Shown piece by piece: positions 1-9,541 of a DNA stretch of 64,000 bases. The stretch comes from CAYVTD01 sp964454445 (GTDB lineage Bacteria > Bacteroidota > Ignavibacteria > Kapaibacteriales > UBA2268): assembly GCA_964454445.1 (NCBI GenBank), contig CAYVTD010000002.1, forward strand, positions 69,080 through 133,079, given 5' to 3'. Within the stretch, counting starts at the first letter, position 1, and each line of letters starts with the position of its first letter. The notes below the pieces were generated by a model. The model worked only from the letters and a program-made list of their open reading frames with translations. It ran no database searches and was not told the origin of the DNA. Position numbers and translations under genes: made by a program.

Positions 1-2025
1 AAATTTGCAACCAATGAGAATCGCTCCATCAAAACCGGCTGATAAGGCATCGGCAATCCAACTCGTTGAGACTGAACCAAGGCAGCGAACGGGTATAACG
101 CGTATAAAAGGCGAAATCTTTATGTTTTTGCTTGCCATAATGTCCATAGAAGGTAAGGCATCGTTCTCGCACATAAATGCAATGATTCTTGGTGTTGCCT
201 CGCCATCAGTTTCCTCTTTTGGTACGTAAATCGACTTTATCATAGCGGAAATTATCTGTACAGAATAATCTTTAAAGCTGATAATTCTTTCTGGACATGC
301 GCCCATACAAATACCACAACGTCTGCAACGGTTGGAATTGGGCTTCGGAGTGCCTTTTGTATCTTCGTCGAGCGTGCCAAAAGGACATTCTTCTGTGCAA
401 CGCTTGCATTGAGTGCATCTTTGGAGGAAAAAGTCTGGGAAGGTTTTATCTCCGGAACGGGGATGAACAGCCGTGCCAAGCCGTGTATTCTCTATTGCCT
501 GTATAGCCTTCATTGCAGCGCCTTCCGCGTCTCTTTTGCAACCAATCAAGTCCATCGGCGAACGAACTGTGCCAGCTGCGTAAATCCCCGTGCGTCTTGT
601 TTCATAAGGGAAGCAGACGTAATGGGAATCTGGAAAACCATATTTTAAAGTTGGAAGCTCCGGTCCCTGTCGATAGGTCAAGTTAAGCACATCTGACTTA
701 TACATAACGCCATCGGAAATAATAGAGAAAAACTGGTTGCTAGCGGGTGCAGCGGGTTTGGGCTTTTCTTCAGCAGCTTCTTCGACAAATTGATTAGAAA
801 CCATTCCTTGTGCCAAAACAACTAAATCTGCCTCTATTTCAATATTTTGACCTAGTAATGTGCCATCGACATCGACAATAAGTGTCCCGTTGCCATTAGA
901 TTTAATTTCAGCGATGCTTCCCTTTGTTAAAAAGATGTTTTCTTCGTTTTGAACACGTTTGTAAAACATTTCGTATTGTCCTGGGGTTCGCATATCCTTG
1001 TAAATAATATAAATACTTGCATTAGGATACTTTTCCCGGACATACATAGCTTGTTTTAAAGAGGTCATACAACAAACTGAGGAACAATAAAGCTCGTTTT
1101 GGTGATCTCTGCCTGCGCATTGCACAAAAACAACAGTATCTATGGGCTTGCCGTCAGAGGGTCTGTTTATATTGTTAGCTTTTGCAAGCTCTTCCATTTC
1201 GATATTTGTAATAATATTAGGAAGTTCACCATAGTGAAACTCTTTTAAGAATTCTGATTTATTGGGTTTCCAACCGGTGGCTTGCACTATTGCCCCTGCT
1301 TGAAATTCCATATTTTCGCCGCCAACATTAGCACTAACATTGAACATACCGGGCTGACCAGAAGTTCTTTCTATATGGCAGTTGCGAAGAATGCTGATTA
1401 AAGGATGTCGTTCGACTTCGGCAATGAGAGCATCTGCATTGTTTTTTTCTGGTTCGAAATAGGGTGCTTTAGTAGGGGAGAGCTTGTAAAGTTTTTTGAA
1501 GTAACCACCGAGCTCATCAGATTTTTCTGTAAGTATAACAGGATATCCGGCATAAGCGGCAGCAAGAGCGGCGTTCATACCTGTGTATCCACCTCCAACA
1601 ACCAATACAGTCTCGTTGATGTCCAAGGGTTCTGCAACAGGCACTTCACACAAATTAACATTTGTTACGCCCATACGGATATAATCCAATGCAAGATCGT
1701 AAGTCCCTTTATCTTTTGGCTCGTGAGTCCAAGCTACTAATTCGCGAAGGTTTACTCTGTTGTAAACAATATTTTCGAAAGTGAATAAGTCTGTATGAAA
1801 ACGGGAAGAACTTGCGGCGATGACCACACCTGTTAGACATTCATTCTTGATATCTGCTCTTATTTCGTCTGCTCCAGCTTTTGTTGTGAGCTTTTTATTA
1901 ACTTTTACAAGGGCAACCTTGTCGAGTGTTTTAGCGTCTTCGGCGAGTTTTTTGCAATCAATAGCCTCTCCGATGCCGTCGCCAGAGAATATATATACTC
2001 CAATTTTTTTTGCTTCAAGTGCCAT
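1..2025 (-). CDS. qmoB: QmoB, HdrA-like flavin/FeS subunit of quinone-interacting oxidoreductase (partial)
   Basis: The reading frame starts at the ATG at 2025, two bases past the qmoA stop codon and behind a GGAGG ribosome site. It is open for 675 codons to the left edge, so the C-terminus is missing. I translated it by hand. Seen: an N-terminal region, a dinucleotide-binding GGGYTGMNAA motif, the HdrA-family segment VFVQCAGRD...YCSSVCC, then two ferredoxin-type clusters (CTQCKRCTEECP and CRRCGICMGACP). The start of an MvhD-like domain follows at the edge. This order is that of QmoB, which with QmoA and membrane subunit QmoC passes electrons between the quinone pool and APS reductase in sulfur metabolism. 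The N-terminal cysteines usual in HdrA-type proteins are absent (IFSGDGIG, AASSSR). A generic HdrA is the alternative. qmoC would be expected further left. Confidence 0.85.
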   Translation of the reverse strand, partial: MALEAKKIGVYIFSGDGIGEAIDCKKLAEDAKTLDKVALVKVNKKLTTKAGADEIRADIKNECLTGVVIAASSSRFHTDLFTFENIVYNRVNLRELVAWTHEPKDKGTYDLALDYIRMGVTNVNLCEVPVAEPLDINETVLVVGGGYTGMNAALAAAYAGYPVILTEKSDELGGYFKKLYKLSPTKAPYFEPEKNNADALIAEVERHPLISILRNCHIERTSGQPGMFNVSANVGGENMEFQAGAIVQATGWKPNKSEFLKEFHYGELPNIITNIEMEELAKANNINRPSDGKPIDTVVFVQCAGRDHQNELYCSSVCCMTSLKQAMYVREKYPNASIYIIYKDMRTPGQYEMFYKRVQNEENIFLTKGSIAEIKSNGNGTLIVDVDGTLLGQNIEIEADLVVLAQGMVSNQFVEEAAEEKPKPAAPASNQFFSIISDGVMYKSDVLNLTYRQGPELPTLKYGFPDSHYVCFPYETRRTGIYAAGTVRSPMDLIGCKRDAEGAAMKAIQAIENTRLGTAVHPRSGDKTFPDFFLQRCTQCKRCTEECPFGTLDEDTKGTPKPNSNRCRRCGICMGACPERIISFKDYSVQIISAMIKSIYVPKEETDGEATPRIIAFMCENDALPSMDIMASKNIKISPFIRVIPVRCLGSVSTSWIADALSAGFDGAILIGCKF

Positions 2026-2026
2026 A

Positions 2027-3304
2027 TTATTTGCCTCCTTTGATTATTTGTATTGCTTTGATTGCGGCGGCTGTGGCGTCCTGAACAGAGGTTGCCACAT
2101 CGCTTGGATACGTACTAACACCGCTTCCAATAATTCCCAAATTGTTTTCCATTACAAAACCGTTACGGTCGAGGATAGATCTGTCTAATCCTTTTATTTT
2201 ATCATTAGTTGGCATCATCCCGGTTGCGAGAACAACCAGATCGGTTTTGAATTGTTTCAGTCCGCCATTGATTGTATCTTCTGCTTCGACGGTTAATTGG
2301 GTAGAGCCGTTTTCTTGAAAAACTTTTGCTACCTTTCCGCGATGGAAAAAGATTTTATCGTCTTTTTTCGTTTCTTGATAGAACTCTTCGAATATTCCGT
2401 GTGTGCGCATATCTATGTAAAATATATGAACTTCTGCATTTGGGTATTGCTCACGCACATATCTTGCTTGCTTCAAAGAGGCAAGGCAGCATATCGAAGA
2501 GCAATATTCGAGATAGTTTTCATCTCTCGAGCCAGCACATTGGACGAAAACAACGCTTTCAATTTCCTTTTTATCAGATGGGCGCAGGATTTTACCTTTA
2601 TAAGGACCGTTAGGTGAGGCGAGGCGCTCCATTTCGACATTTCTAATCACATCTGGATACTTTTTAAAGCCGTAATACTCAATTTTTTCGGCGGGATAAG
2701 GATCCCAGCCAGTTGCAAGAACGATTGCCTTAACATGGAACTCAATCAATTCTTCTTTTTGCTCGAGATCGAGCGTTTCCCGGAAATTAGCTGCTAAGAA
2801 CTTTAGTTGTTCCTCGTTAAGCATATTTTTTTCAAGTAAATACTCAGCGGGAAAAGCGTTGTTGAACGATTTATGAATGACAGTCGTGTTGTCAAGACCG
2901 AAATTAAATTCGTTTGGAATATCAATACCACATTCATTTGCGGCGTTTTCCAGATCTAAATCGAGGGCTTCATCTTTGATATAGCGTGGTTTTATAAGGA
3001 CTTTGACTTTATAATCACCTTTACTTCCTTTGATATCGACAACTTCAGCCATTGTAAACAGCTTGATATTAGGATTGCTTTTCAGTCGCTTGTAATTAAT
3101 TTCCAATCCGCATTGGGGAGGGCAAAGTTTAGGAAAATATTTGTTCATTCGAGCGACACGACCTCCGATGTGGGCTTGCTTTTCAATAAGAGAAGCAGTA
3201 AAACCCGTTTCAGCAACTTCGAGAGCAGTAGAGATGCCCGCCATGCCGGCTCCAATCACTAGGAGGTCGCTCGTAACGGTTTTGTAGTTTTGATGTTCTT
3301 CCAT
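2027..3304 (-). CDS. qmoA: QmoA, HdrA-like FAD subunit of quinone-interacting oxidoreductase
   Basis: This 425-residue flavoprotein is close to the usual QmoA length. Near the N-terminus is the FAD motif GxGxxG (residues 18-23), followed by CPPQCG at 61-66. The HdrA-family segment VFVQCAGSRDENY with C256, C268, C272 and C273 comes later, then a second nucleotide-binding region near the C-terminus (LVVLATGMMP). The protein forms the soluble flavin module of the Qmo complex with QmoB, whose start codon lies one base after this stop, so the two are almost certainly co-translated. The central region (about 105-170), where I remember sulfate reducers carrying ferredoxin-like cysteines, has only one cysteine here. 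That could mean a lost cluster or a divergent subfamily. Together with QmoB the assignment is strong; the direction of electron flow cannot be told from this window. Confidence 0.87.
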   Translation of the reverse strand: MEEHQNYKTVTSDLLVIGAGMAGISTALEVAETGFTASLIEKQAHIGGRVARMNKYFPKLCPPQCGLEINYKRLKSNPNIKLFTMAEVVDIKGSKGDYKVKVLIKPRYIKDEALDLDLENAANECGIDIPNEFNFGLDNTTVIHKSFNNAFPAEYLLEKNMLNEEQLKFLAANFRETLDLEQKEELIEFHVKAIVLATGWDPYPAEKIEYYGFKKYPDVIRNVEMERLASPNGPYKGKILRPSDKKEIESVVFVQCAGSRDENYLEYCSSICCLASLKQARYVREQYPNAEVHIFYIDMRTHGIFEEFYQETKKDDKIFFHRGKVAKVFQENGSTQLTVEAEDTINGGLKQFKTDLVVLATGMMPTNDKIKGLDRSILDRNGFVMENNLGIIGSGVSTYPSDVATSVQDATAAAIKAIQIIKGGK

Positions 3305-3514
3305 ATTCCATTGTTATATGTTTATGAATAAAATAATTTGTTACAATTCGGTAGCTTTTGCAAGCAAAAACTAACATTGAGAATAATTTGCGTTTAAACA
3401 ATTTAAAAATTAAAAGAAATAGTATCTATTAACAAATTATTAAAGATAAATGTATTCATATTGTTGGTATGGAATAAAGACAGGGAAGAGGAGATTAAGC
3501 CTGGTTTTCAGCTG

Positions 3515-4657
3515 CTATAATTTCATTGTTTTGTGATAAAGAGAAAGGAACTGTTTCGCAAATGTATTGTCTGCTATCCTGTCAAAAAATGCTACCATAA
3601 ATTCATAACCGCCATTACCAATTTTTACGCGTAGCTTTTCATCATTTATAAGACGAATAATGGCATTTTTTAAATCTAAATAACTCTTTGGTTCAATTTT
3701 TATACAGTTTTCCCCGCCTTTCATTGATAAACGCATAGCCGGGATATCAGAGCAAATTATTGGCGTCGAAAAAGTCATAGCTTCTAACAGAACTCGTGGA
3801 AACCCTTCGTGATAAGTTGGAAAAATGAATATATCTGCATTTCTAAACAAATTATTTATCTTTGATTTTTCAAATATCTTGCCGTGGACAATAATTCTGT
3901 CTTTGTATTTTGCATCTAATTCATCAAATGCTTGAAATGCTACTCTCTCACCACCGCCGGCAAAATCAATTTGTATATCCAAGCCTTCGTCAATTAATTG
4001 CTTTAGTGCATCGATTGTTTCATACAATCCTTTATCTCGTTCTATTCTAGAAAGAAACAGAATTCTTATTGGCGAAGACAAGCTGAAAGAATTGCGTTTA
4101 AACAAATCTTCCTTTTGAACATTCATCATTGGAATTTCTTCTTCAACTATTTCATTATGGGGAATAGCTGCTTGTGCTGTAACTGGACCAGATGCAATGA
4201 TAAATTTGGCTTTACGGAAAGATTTTCTAATTATTGCATTAAACAAAACTTTATAAATAAAATGATCCCGTTTGGCATCGCCTCTCAAGTAAATGGCATA
4301 AGGTATTTTTCTCAATATTAATGCAGGAAGGATTGAGCTTGTAAGATAACCAGGCAGAAAGGCAAAGACAAATGGAGGAAAATCTAAAAAGAAGGATTTA
4401 GTAAAAATCTTTATATAAAACAATATCTTGCCTATTGTAGTGTTATGAATTCTGTCGAGAATCATCGCTTTCGACTTGGGGATCGACCATATTCCTGTCT
4501 CATTATCTAAACTTTTTGAAACAGAAATGATTACTTGCTCAATATTGTTGTCTGAAATCTCGTTGTAGAACGCACTGCTCAACTGCATTTCGGATATGGA
4601 CATATTGTCGTTATTCTCAAAAAATTTATCGTTTAAAATTATGCCTATTTTATTCAT
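3515..4657 (-). CDS. Glycosyltransferase family 4 (GT-B fold)
   Basis: A 380-residue cytoplasmic glycosyltransferase. Its C-terminal half has the GT4 donor-binding signature: a strand reading ILFLSRIERDKGL near 200, then YHEGFPRVLLEAM with the E(x7)E spacing, then PIICSDIPAMR. Such enzymes move a sugar from a nucleotide-sugar donor to a growing glycan with retention of configuration. The first 190 residues are the variable acceptor domain. It is the last gene of the glycan cluster on this strand, separated from the GT2 gene by about 100 bases, so it may be co-transcribed or carry its own promoter. Substrate unknown. Confidence 0.85.
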   Translation of the reverse strand: MNKIGIILNDKFFENNDNMSISEMQLSSAFYNEISDNNIEQVIISVSKSLDNETGIWSIPKSKAMILDRIHNTTIGKILFYIKIFTKSFFLDFPPFVFAFLPGYLTSSILPALILRKIPYAIYLRGDAKRDHFIYKVLFNAIIRKSFRKAKFIIASGPVTAQAAIPHNEIVEEEIPMMNVQKEDLFKRNSFSLSSPIRILFLSRIERDKGLYETIDALKQLIDEGLDIQIDFAGGGERVAFQAFDELDAKYKDRIIVHGKIFEKSKINNLFRNADIFIFPTYHEGFPRVLLEAMTFSTPIICSDIPAMRLSMKGGENCIKIEPKSYLDLKNAIIRLINDEKLRVKIGNGGYEFMVAFFDRIADNTFAKQFLSLYHKTMKL

Positions 4658-4758
4658 ATCATCTTCCTAACTGAGTATTTTGACTTACAATGAGATTTAA
4701 GTTATTAATGCTGTGTCGATTTCTTTTTAATAGTATTAGTAATTGAATATTGTCTTAG

Positions 4759-5703
4759 TTAAGTTAATATTCTTAATTTTCTTAATGTTTCAATTACAAA
4801 AGTAACTGCAAGATGCCGTAAAACTAAATATTCTTCATGGAGAACCTTGATAGCAACATAAAAAAGGTAGCGATTATGAGTATATTTATTGAATGATAGT
4901 AACATTTTTTGATTTTGTCTTTTCCTCTTTATCGTCTTAAAAGCAATTTTTAATTTTCTTTTATTAGTTGCTTGCTTCCAAATACTTGTTAAAGAACCGG
5001 GTACATTAGTTCTGTATGTACTCATAAATTCATTAAAATTATGTATTTTCCCTTTTACTGATAAAAGCAAGAATAAAGTATAATCTCCGGAAGAGTGCTT
5101 GGACCATTTAGGTAGGTCAAGCATATCCGTCCGAAAAACAAGCGATGCTGTCGGATATATTTCTCCATCAGCTAAAATTATATCTTTGGTTTTACATTCT
5201 CGTTCTGAATTGAATTTTGATACAAACTCCGACTTTTTACCCGTTTGCATATCTAAATAAATTGCATCGTGAAAAGACATAGAATACTCTTCATTTGCCT
5301 CCAAAAAATCTACTTGCTTTTGCAGCTTTAACGGATCAGTCCAGTAATCGTCACCATGAGTTAACGCTATATATTTTCCTTGTGGCTTTTCAAATAAAGG
5401 ATTCATGACACTTTTCCCTTGTGACCATTGATTTTCTTGATGTAGAATATTTTTAAATAAAATATTAGGATACTTTTTTTCGTAAGATCTTATTATTTCT
5501 GCAGTGCCATCTGTTGAAGCATCATCATGAATAATTATTTCTATGGGAAAAGTGGTTTCCTGTATTAGAATAGACTCAATACTTTCAACAATAAATTCCT
5601 TATGATTATAAACCCAACTAAATACAGATACCAACGGGCAAATATTTTTTGGCCAAAATTGTTCTGTTATTTTAATTGGCTTATCTAAGGTGCTTTTATC
5701 CAT
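4759..5703 (-). CDS. Glycosyltransferase family 2 (GT-A fold)
   Basis: A 314-residue GT2 enzyme. It has the opening strand PLVSVFSWVYNH, the nucleotide-binding HDDASTDGT at about residues 60-68, and a metal-binding THGDDYWTDP segment. The C-terminal third is basic and poorly conserved, as usual for the acceptor side. Its start overlaps the stop of the methyltransferase gene by one base (TAATG), so the two are translationally coupled. The truncated gene at 10653-10955 shares the same N-terminal layout and is likely a decayed paralogue. The role in surface glycan assembly is inferred from context; sugar and linkage are unknown. Confidence 0.87.
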   Translation of the reverse strand: MDKSTLDKPIKITEQFWPKNICPLVSVFSWVYNHKEFIVESIESILIQETTFPIEIIIHDDASTDGTAEIIRSYEKKYPNILFKNILHQENQWSQGKSVMNPLFEKPQGKYIALTHGDDYWTDPLKLQKQVDFLEANEEYSMSFHDAIYLDMQTGKKSEFVSKFNSERECKTKDIILADGEIYPTASLVFRTDMLDLPKWSKHSSGDYTLFLLLSVKGKIHNFNEFMSTYRTNVPGSLTSIWKQATNKRKLKIAFKTIKRKRQNQKMLLSFNKYTHNRYLFYVAIKVLHEEYLVLRHLAVTFVIETLRKLRILT

Positions 5704-6443
5704 TATCTCCCTTTTTCACACATTAGAAATATACTTGAACACAAGTCAGGATAATGATGCCCTAACTGATAACAACCTTCCAAATATTCATTACTTATAA
5801 TATCCGTTTGCAATAATCTATCCCATTGAAAATTTGCGAGAGCCTTAAAAAATATACCTGTTCTGAATACTACTTTTAAGCCTGCTGCTTTTGCATCTCT
5901 TTCTAAAGTATCCAATGTATATGTAATGTTATGACCATGTTCTTTTTCGGCAGGAGTAACTGCAGAATTATGACTTATTAATCCCATTTTGACAGCAATC
6001 TGTCGTGAAGGAGCATTTGCATTTGGACAAACAAGAAATAAACGTCCTGTATCGTTCAACCATTCATCATTTATACGCCTTAATACTTGAACGGGGTCGT
6101 CAATATGTTCCAATACGTGAGTTAAAACAATATTATCATATTTCTTTGGCAATGAAACTTCTTCGAACAAAGAATTGAAAAAAACTATGTCTTTTTTTAA
6201 AGTTGATTTAGCAATTTCAATTGCCTCATCTGAAGCCTCTACACATGTAATATCATCAAAATAAGGAATAATCCTTTTAGTAAAATCTCCTTTAAAGCTT
6301 CCTAATTCTAAGAAACTACCCTCTTTAAAAAATGGCAGAAAAGATTTAAGCATAAAAGGATGCATCACATCAAAGTCAAAATTATAGACATATTTGTGAT
6401 CTTTCGTGTCTTTTAACTCAATATTATAATCTCTCTTTTTCAT
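5703..6443 (-). CDS. Class I SAM-dependent methyltransferase
   Basis: A 246-residue Rossmann-fold methyltransferase. Motif I is FLELGSFKGDF (near residues 40-50), motif II carries an acidic ligand in DITCVEASDEA, and THVLEHIDDP matches the LEH motif common in sugar and glycan methyltransferases. It overlaps the upstream GNAT gene by four bases (ATGA) and the downstream GT2 gene by one base, which makes it an integral operon member. A role in methylating a sugar residue or capping a glycan chain is inferred from the neighbours; a small-molecule substrate cannot be excluded. Confidence 0.82.
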   Translation of the reverse strand: MKKRDYNIELKDTKDHKYVYNFDFDVMHPFMLKSFLPFFKEGSFLELGSFKGDFTKRIIPYFDDITCVEASDEAIEIAKSTLKKDIVFFNSLFEEVSLPKKYDNIVLTHVLEHIDDPVQVLRRINDEWLNDTGRLFLVCPNANAPSRQIAVKMGLISHNSAVTPAEKEHGHNITYTLDTLERDAKAAGLKVVFRTGIFFKALANFQWDRLLQTDIISNEYLEGCYQLGHHYPDLCSSIFLMCEKGR

Positions 6444-6877
6444 ACTATATATTTCATTATTAGTGTTTTTTCTTTCTTTTCTGAAACAGTAAAATTTAAT
6501 TTTTCATATAAACAGATAGCTGAATAATTATCCGTTGCTACTTCTAATATTATTTCCTTAAAATTATGTTTTTTAGCATATTCAAATGTGAATTTCAATA
6601 ATTCTGTTGCAATACTTTTCCCTGTAAATTGCTTAACAACACTAACATTTGTGACATATCCATAATAATTTATAGTATCATTAAAATATACAGCAACTAA
6701 ACCAATAAGTTTATTTTTATCCCATACCTCAAATCTCATTGAGTTCTCAACTAGCTTTTTTATATATTTTTCAATATTAACTCTTTTGCACAAAGACTGA
6801 AAAAACTCTTGATTACATTGCTTAAAATGATCTAGAATTTCAATATCTGTTGATTTTGATATAGTATATTCAATCAT
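6440..6877 (-). CDS. GNAT-family N-acetyltransferase
   Basis: A 145-residue single-domain acetyltransferase. The acetyl-CoA loop is VVKQFTGKSIATELL (the Q/R-x-x-G-x-G/A signature), followed by helix FTFEYAKKHNF, strand IILEVATDN and the terminal motif AICLYEKLNFTV. It overlaps both neighbours by four bases. Next to a DegT aminotransferase in the same operon, a reasonable inference is N-acetylation of an amino sugar made by that enzyme, but nothing in the sequence proves the acceptor. Confidence 0.82.
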   Translation of the reverse strand: MIEYTISKSTDIEILDHFKQCNQEFFQSLCKRVNIEKYIKKLVENSMRFEVWDKNKLIGLVAVYFNDTINYYGYVTNVSVVKQFTGKSIATELLKFTFEYAKKHNFKEIILEVATDNYSAICLYEKLNFTVSEKKEKTLIMKYIV

Positions 6878-7845
6878 AAACTCTCAAAATCATTAAAAAT
6901 TAACTCTGCCATACCAAAACCATAACGACCAAATTCATTCCCATTGTATAATAAATAATTTCTTCCATTAACTTGGAAAAGATGAGGATAACACATCATA
7001 TCTGTATCCCAATCATTTTCTTTCATAGGAATTTCAAATTTCTCATCATCTCGAACCCAGTTTATTAAATCCTTTGAATATGCAAAGCCTAACCTATATG
7101 CATTATCTCTATTATTCCTAAAATCAATAGCTTGTCTATAGCAAAAAGCCATAAGATAATAGTTGCCAATTTTTATTACGCTCGGTAAAGCTTGACACTC
7201 ATTTTCATTTAACCTATCAGGAATAATAGCAATATTTTGTTTCGTCCAATTAATGCCATCAATCGAAGTTGCATAACCAATTTTATACACTCTTTCAAGA
7301 ACTTCACTAAGATTGTTCCGTATCCAACCTTTCCCATAAATATACCACATATAGTATATGTTATTAAAAAAAGAAACAAAAGGATCTCCAACTAAAAATG
7401 GCTCATTTAGTGAAGATGTTAAAATAGGGCCATCCCCTGTTTTTTCAAATGTTAATCCATTATCTTTACTTATTGCATAACCTATAGAAGTTTCAACTGA
7501 AACAGAAACTCTTCTACTCCACCCACAAGTATAAGCAACAATTTGATTATTATGTTTTAGAGGGTTAATTGGAAATATTCCATGTTCATCAAAACAACCT
7601 ATATTACCTAACGGGATAACTGTTTTTTTTGATATATCAATTACACTATTTAACTCCTTGTCAAAATCCACAAATGATATGTAACTTAAAAATTTACCAT
7701 TACTTTCTTTTTTGCGAGTTGAAAAGTAAATTCTTATCCTATCATCAAATACGATTGTTTGCGGAGATTGTGCAAATTCTACACAACCATCAGATAATTT
7801 ATACTCTATCGGGTTAAATATTTTACCTACTTTTCTCCAGACCAT
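6874..7845 (-). CDS. Five-bladed beta-propeller protein, GH43/GH32-like (copy 1)
   Basis: A 323-residue protein without signal peptide, so probably cytoplasmic. It shows repeated blades of the glycosyl hydrolase 43/32-like propeller type, with conserved stretches FDEHGIFP, SKDNGLTF, SLNEPFLVGDP, NENECQALPSV and FAYSKDLINW. The next gene upstream (7859-8815) is clearly its paralogue, with the same motifs in the same order, so the pair arose by tandem duplication. A propeller of this kind inside a glycan operon with WbqC is a recurring arrangement that I know but cannot assign a proven reaction. It could be a glycosidase, a transglycosylase or a sugar-binding protein. Confidence 0.72.
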   Translation of the reverse strand: MVWRKVGKIFNPIEYKLSDGCVEFAQSPQTIVFDDRIRIYFSTRKKESNGKFLSYISFVDFDKELNSVIDISKKTVIPLGNIGCFDEHGIFPINPLKHNNQIVAYTCGWSRRVSVSVETSIGYAISKDNGLTFEKTGDGPILTSSLNEPFLVGDPFVSFFNNIYYMWYIYGKGWIRNNLSEVLERVYKIGYATSIDGINWTKQNIAIIPDRLNENECQALPSVIKIGNYYLMAFCYRQAIDFRNNRDNAYRLGFAYSKDLINWVRDDEKFEIPMKENDWDTDMMCYPHLFQVNGRNYLLYNGNEFGRYGFGMAELIFNDFESL

Positions 7846-7858
7846 AATTCAATTTATT

Positions 7859-8815
7859 TTATGATATTAGCTCGGCGGCACCAAAGCCAAATTTACCAAC
7901 ATGATTACCTAAATAAAACATATACACTCTTCCATCTAATTCAAATACGTGTGGGTATGCTACCATTTCATTATCCCAGCCTATTTCTGATCTTTCAATA
8001 CCTGCTTTCTCATCTTCTCTTTTCCAATTAATTAAATCATTAGAACTAGCATAACCAATTCTATACCCTCCCTCTTTTCCTTTATAATTTAAACTATTAC
8101 GATAGCAAAAAAACATATGATACATTCCATCTAAATAGATTACATCCGGACTAGCTTGACATTCATTGTCTTCCAGCTTCGTTTCTATTAAATCTTTATC
8201 TAATTTTTCCCAATCTAACCCATTATCTGATATTGCCATCCTAATTTGATAAACAGGCTCAGGGCGATTTATACCCATAACCCATCTTTTACCTGCAATA
8301 TAAAATAAATAATAACGATTATTAAATTTCCTAATCTTAGGGCCACTTAAAATAAAAGGTTCATTTAAAGAATAAGACAAAATAGGCCCTTCTCCTAACT
8401 TCGCAAAAGTCTCTCCTCCGTTCTTACTCACTGCACAACCTATTGCAACGTTAAATGGAACGCTTTCGCACCTCGTCCATCCTGCATAATATGCATAAAA
8501 TACATTATTTTCTTTTATTACAGAAGTAGGGTAAATTCCAAATTCATCAAACGTTCCTTTTTTCCCTAATTCCATAATAGGCTTTTCTGAAATCCTCAAA
8601 ACATTAAAGATATTTTTTCTATCTAAATCAACAAATCCAGTATTGCTAATATATTGTCCTTTGTTATCAGGCATAGGCCTTCCTGAAAAATATACTCTTA
8701 TAAAATCTTCAAAGATGATTACAGAGGGTGCTTGTGCAAACTCCTTTAACCAAGAAATATTTTTATATTCAGTAGGGTTAAAAAGTAATCCTAATTTTTT
8801 CCATTTAAATTGCAT
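7859..8815 (-). CDS. Five-bladed beta-propeller protein, GH43/GH32-like (copy 2)
   Basis: A 318-residue paralogue of the protein at 6874-7845. Shared landmarks: an opening segment ending in EFAQAPSVIIF, then FDEFGIYP, SKNGGETF, SLNEPFILSGP, DNECQASPDV and ASSNDLINW, and a closing KFGFGAAEL. No signal peptide or membrane segment is seen. The gene is 13 bases upstream of its paralogue and 9 bases downstream of wbqC. Conserved acidic residues in FDE, NEP and NEC would be candidate active-site residues if this is a hydrolase-fold enzyme, but the reaction is unknown. Retention of both copies suggests distinct substrates or a heterodimer. Confidence 0.72.
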   Translation of the reverse strand: MQFKWKKLGLLFNPTEYKNISWLKEFAQAPSVIIFEDFIRVYFSGRPMPDNKGQYISNTGFVDLDRKNIFNVLRISEKPIMELGKKGTFDEFGIYPTSVIKENNVFYAYYAGWTRCESVPFNVAIGCAVSKNGGETFAKLGEGPILSYSLNEPFILSGPKIRKFNNRYYLFYIAGKRWVMGINRPEPVYQIRMAISDNGLDWEKLDKDLIETKLEDNECQASPDVIYLDGMYHMFFCYRNSLNYKGKEGGYRIGYASSNDLINWKREDEKAGIERSEIGWDNEMVAYPHVFELDGRVYMFYLGNHVGKFGFGAAELIS

Positions 8816-8824
8816 ATTATTTAA

Positions 8825-9541
8825 TTAATTTTTATAATCACTAATCAACTCATATTTATCCAACATTACACTAATTTCCTCTATCGAATTAAACATCAAG
8901 ACATCAATAATAGACAGCCAAGGTACAAAATCATATTGATATTGCAGGTAAGTTACGGGATTAGATTTTAAAAACTGCAACTGAATTTTATTTTCTTCAA
9001 AATTACTTTTAGAATACAATTCCATTCCTCCAATAGGGTTGATGTAAATATTTGCATTCAGCGATTTGCAAATCGCTATCACTTTTTGTTCCGATTTTAG
9101 ATTATGGTCAATCTGAATGGTGGAAGAAGTAACAAATGCTGTTTTTATTTGTAAGTATCTACAAATAATTTTTAACGAATGTAATATAAAATCGAAGAGA
9201 TTCTTGTTTTCAAAAATCAGTATTTCTTCCATCAAAGGAAATATTTCGGTGAAGCAAGGAGCTTTTCTATACATCTCTTTTATTTTTCTCAGCAACTTTA
9301 TTCTCTCATCTGGAAAAAAATCAGCTAAATATCTTTTATTTACAGGAAGAAAATCAGAATCTTTCTTTAATGGAATAGTAATAAATTCATCTTTTCCATT
9401 CACTAAAATTCTATTTCTATTTATCCATCCCTTCTTAGTATATTCTATATTATCATACACTACAAACTTATCCACCGCATTAATCAACTGAAAATACCCG
9501 ATATAAGGCATAAAATACGGCTGCATTATTGCTATTTTCAT
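8825..9541 (-). CDS. WbqC family protein
   Basis: A 238-residue protein with the hallmark WbqC N-terminus: MKIAIMQPYFMPYIGYFQLI, then DKFVVYDNIEYTKKGWINR. Later it has NANIYINPIGGMELY and a closing DVLMFNS helix. WbqC proteins occur in O-antigen and capsule loci; their biochemical role is not settled, but they are generally linked to making or attaching a modified amino sugar. The gene overlaps the degT-type aminotransferase gene by four bases (ATGA), so they are coupled. Length is normal for the family. Confidence 0.85.
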   Translation of the reverse strand: MKIAIMQPYFMPYIGYFQLINAVDKFVVYDNIEYTKKGWINRNRILVNGKDEFITIPLKKDSDFLPVNKRYLADFFPDERIKLLRKIKEMYRKAPCFTEIFPLMEEILIFENKNLFDFILHSLKIICRYLQIKTAFVTSSTIQIDHNLKSEQKVIAICKSLNANIYINPIGGMELYSKSNFEENKIQLQFLKSNPVTYLQYQYDFVPWLSIIDVLMFNSIEEISVMLDKYELISDYKN

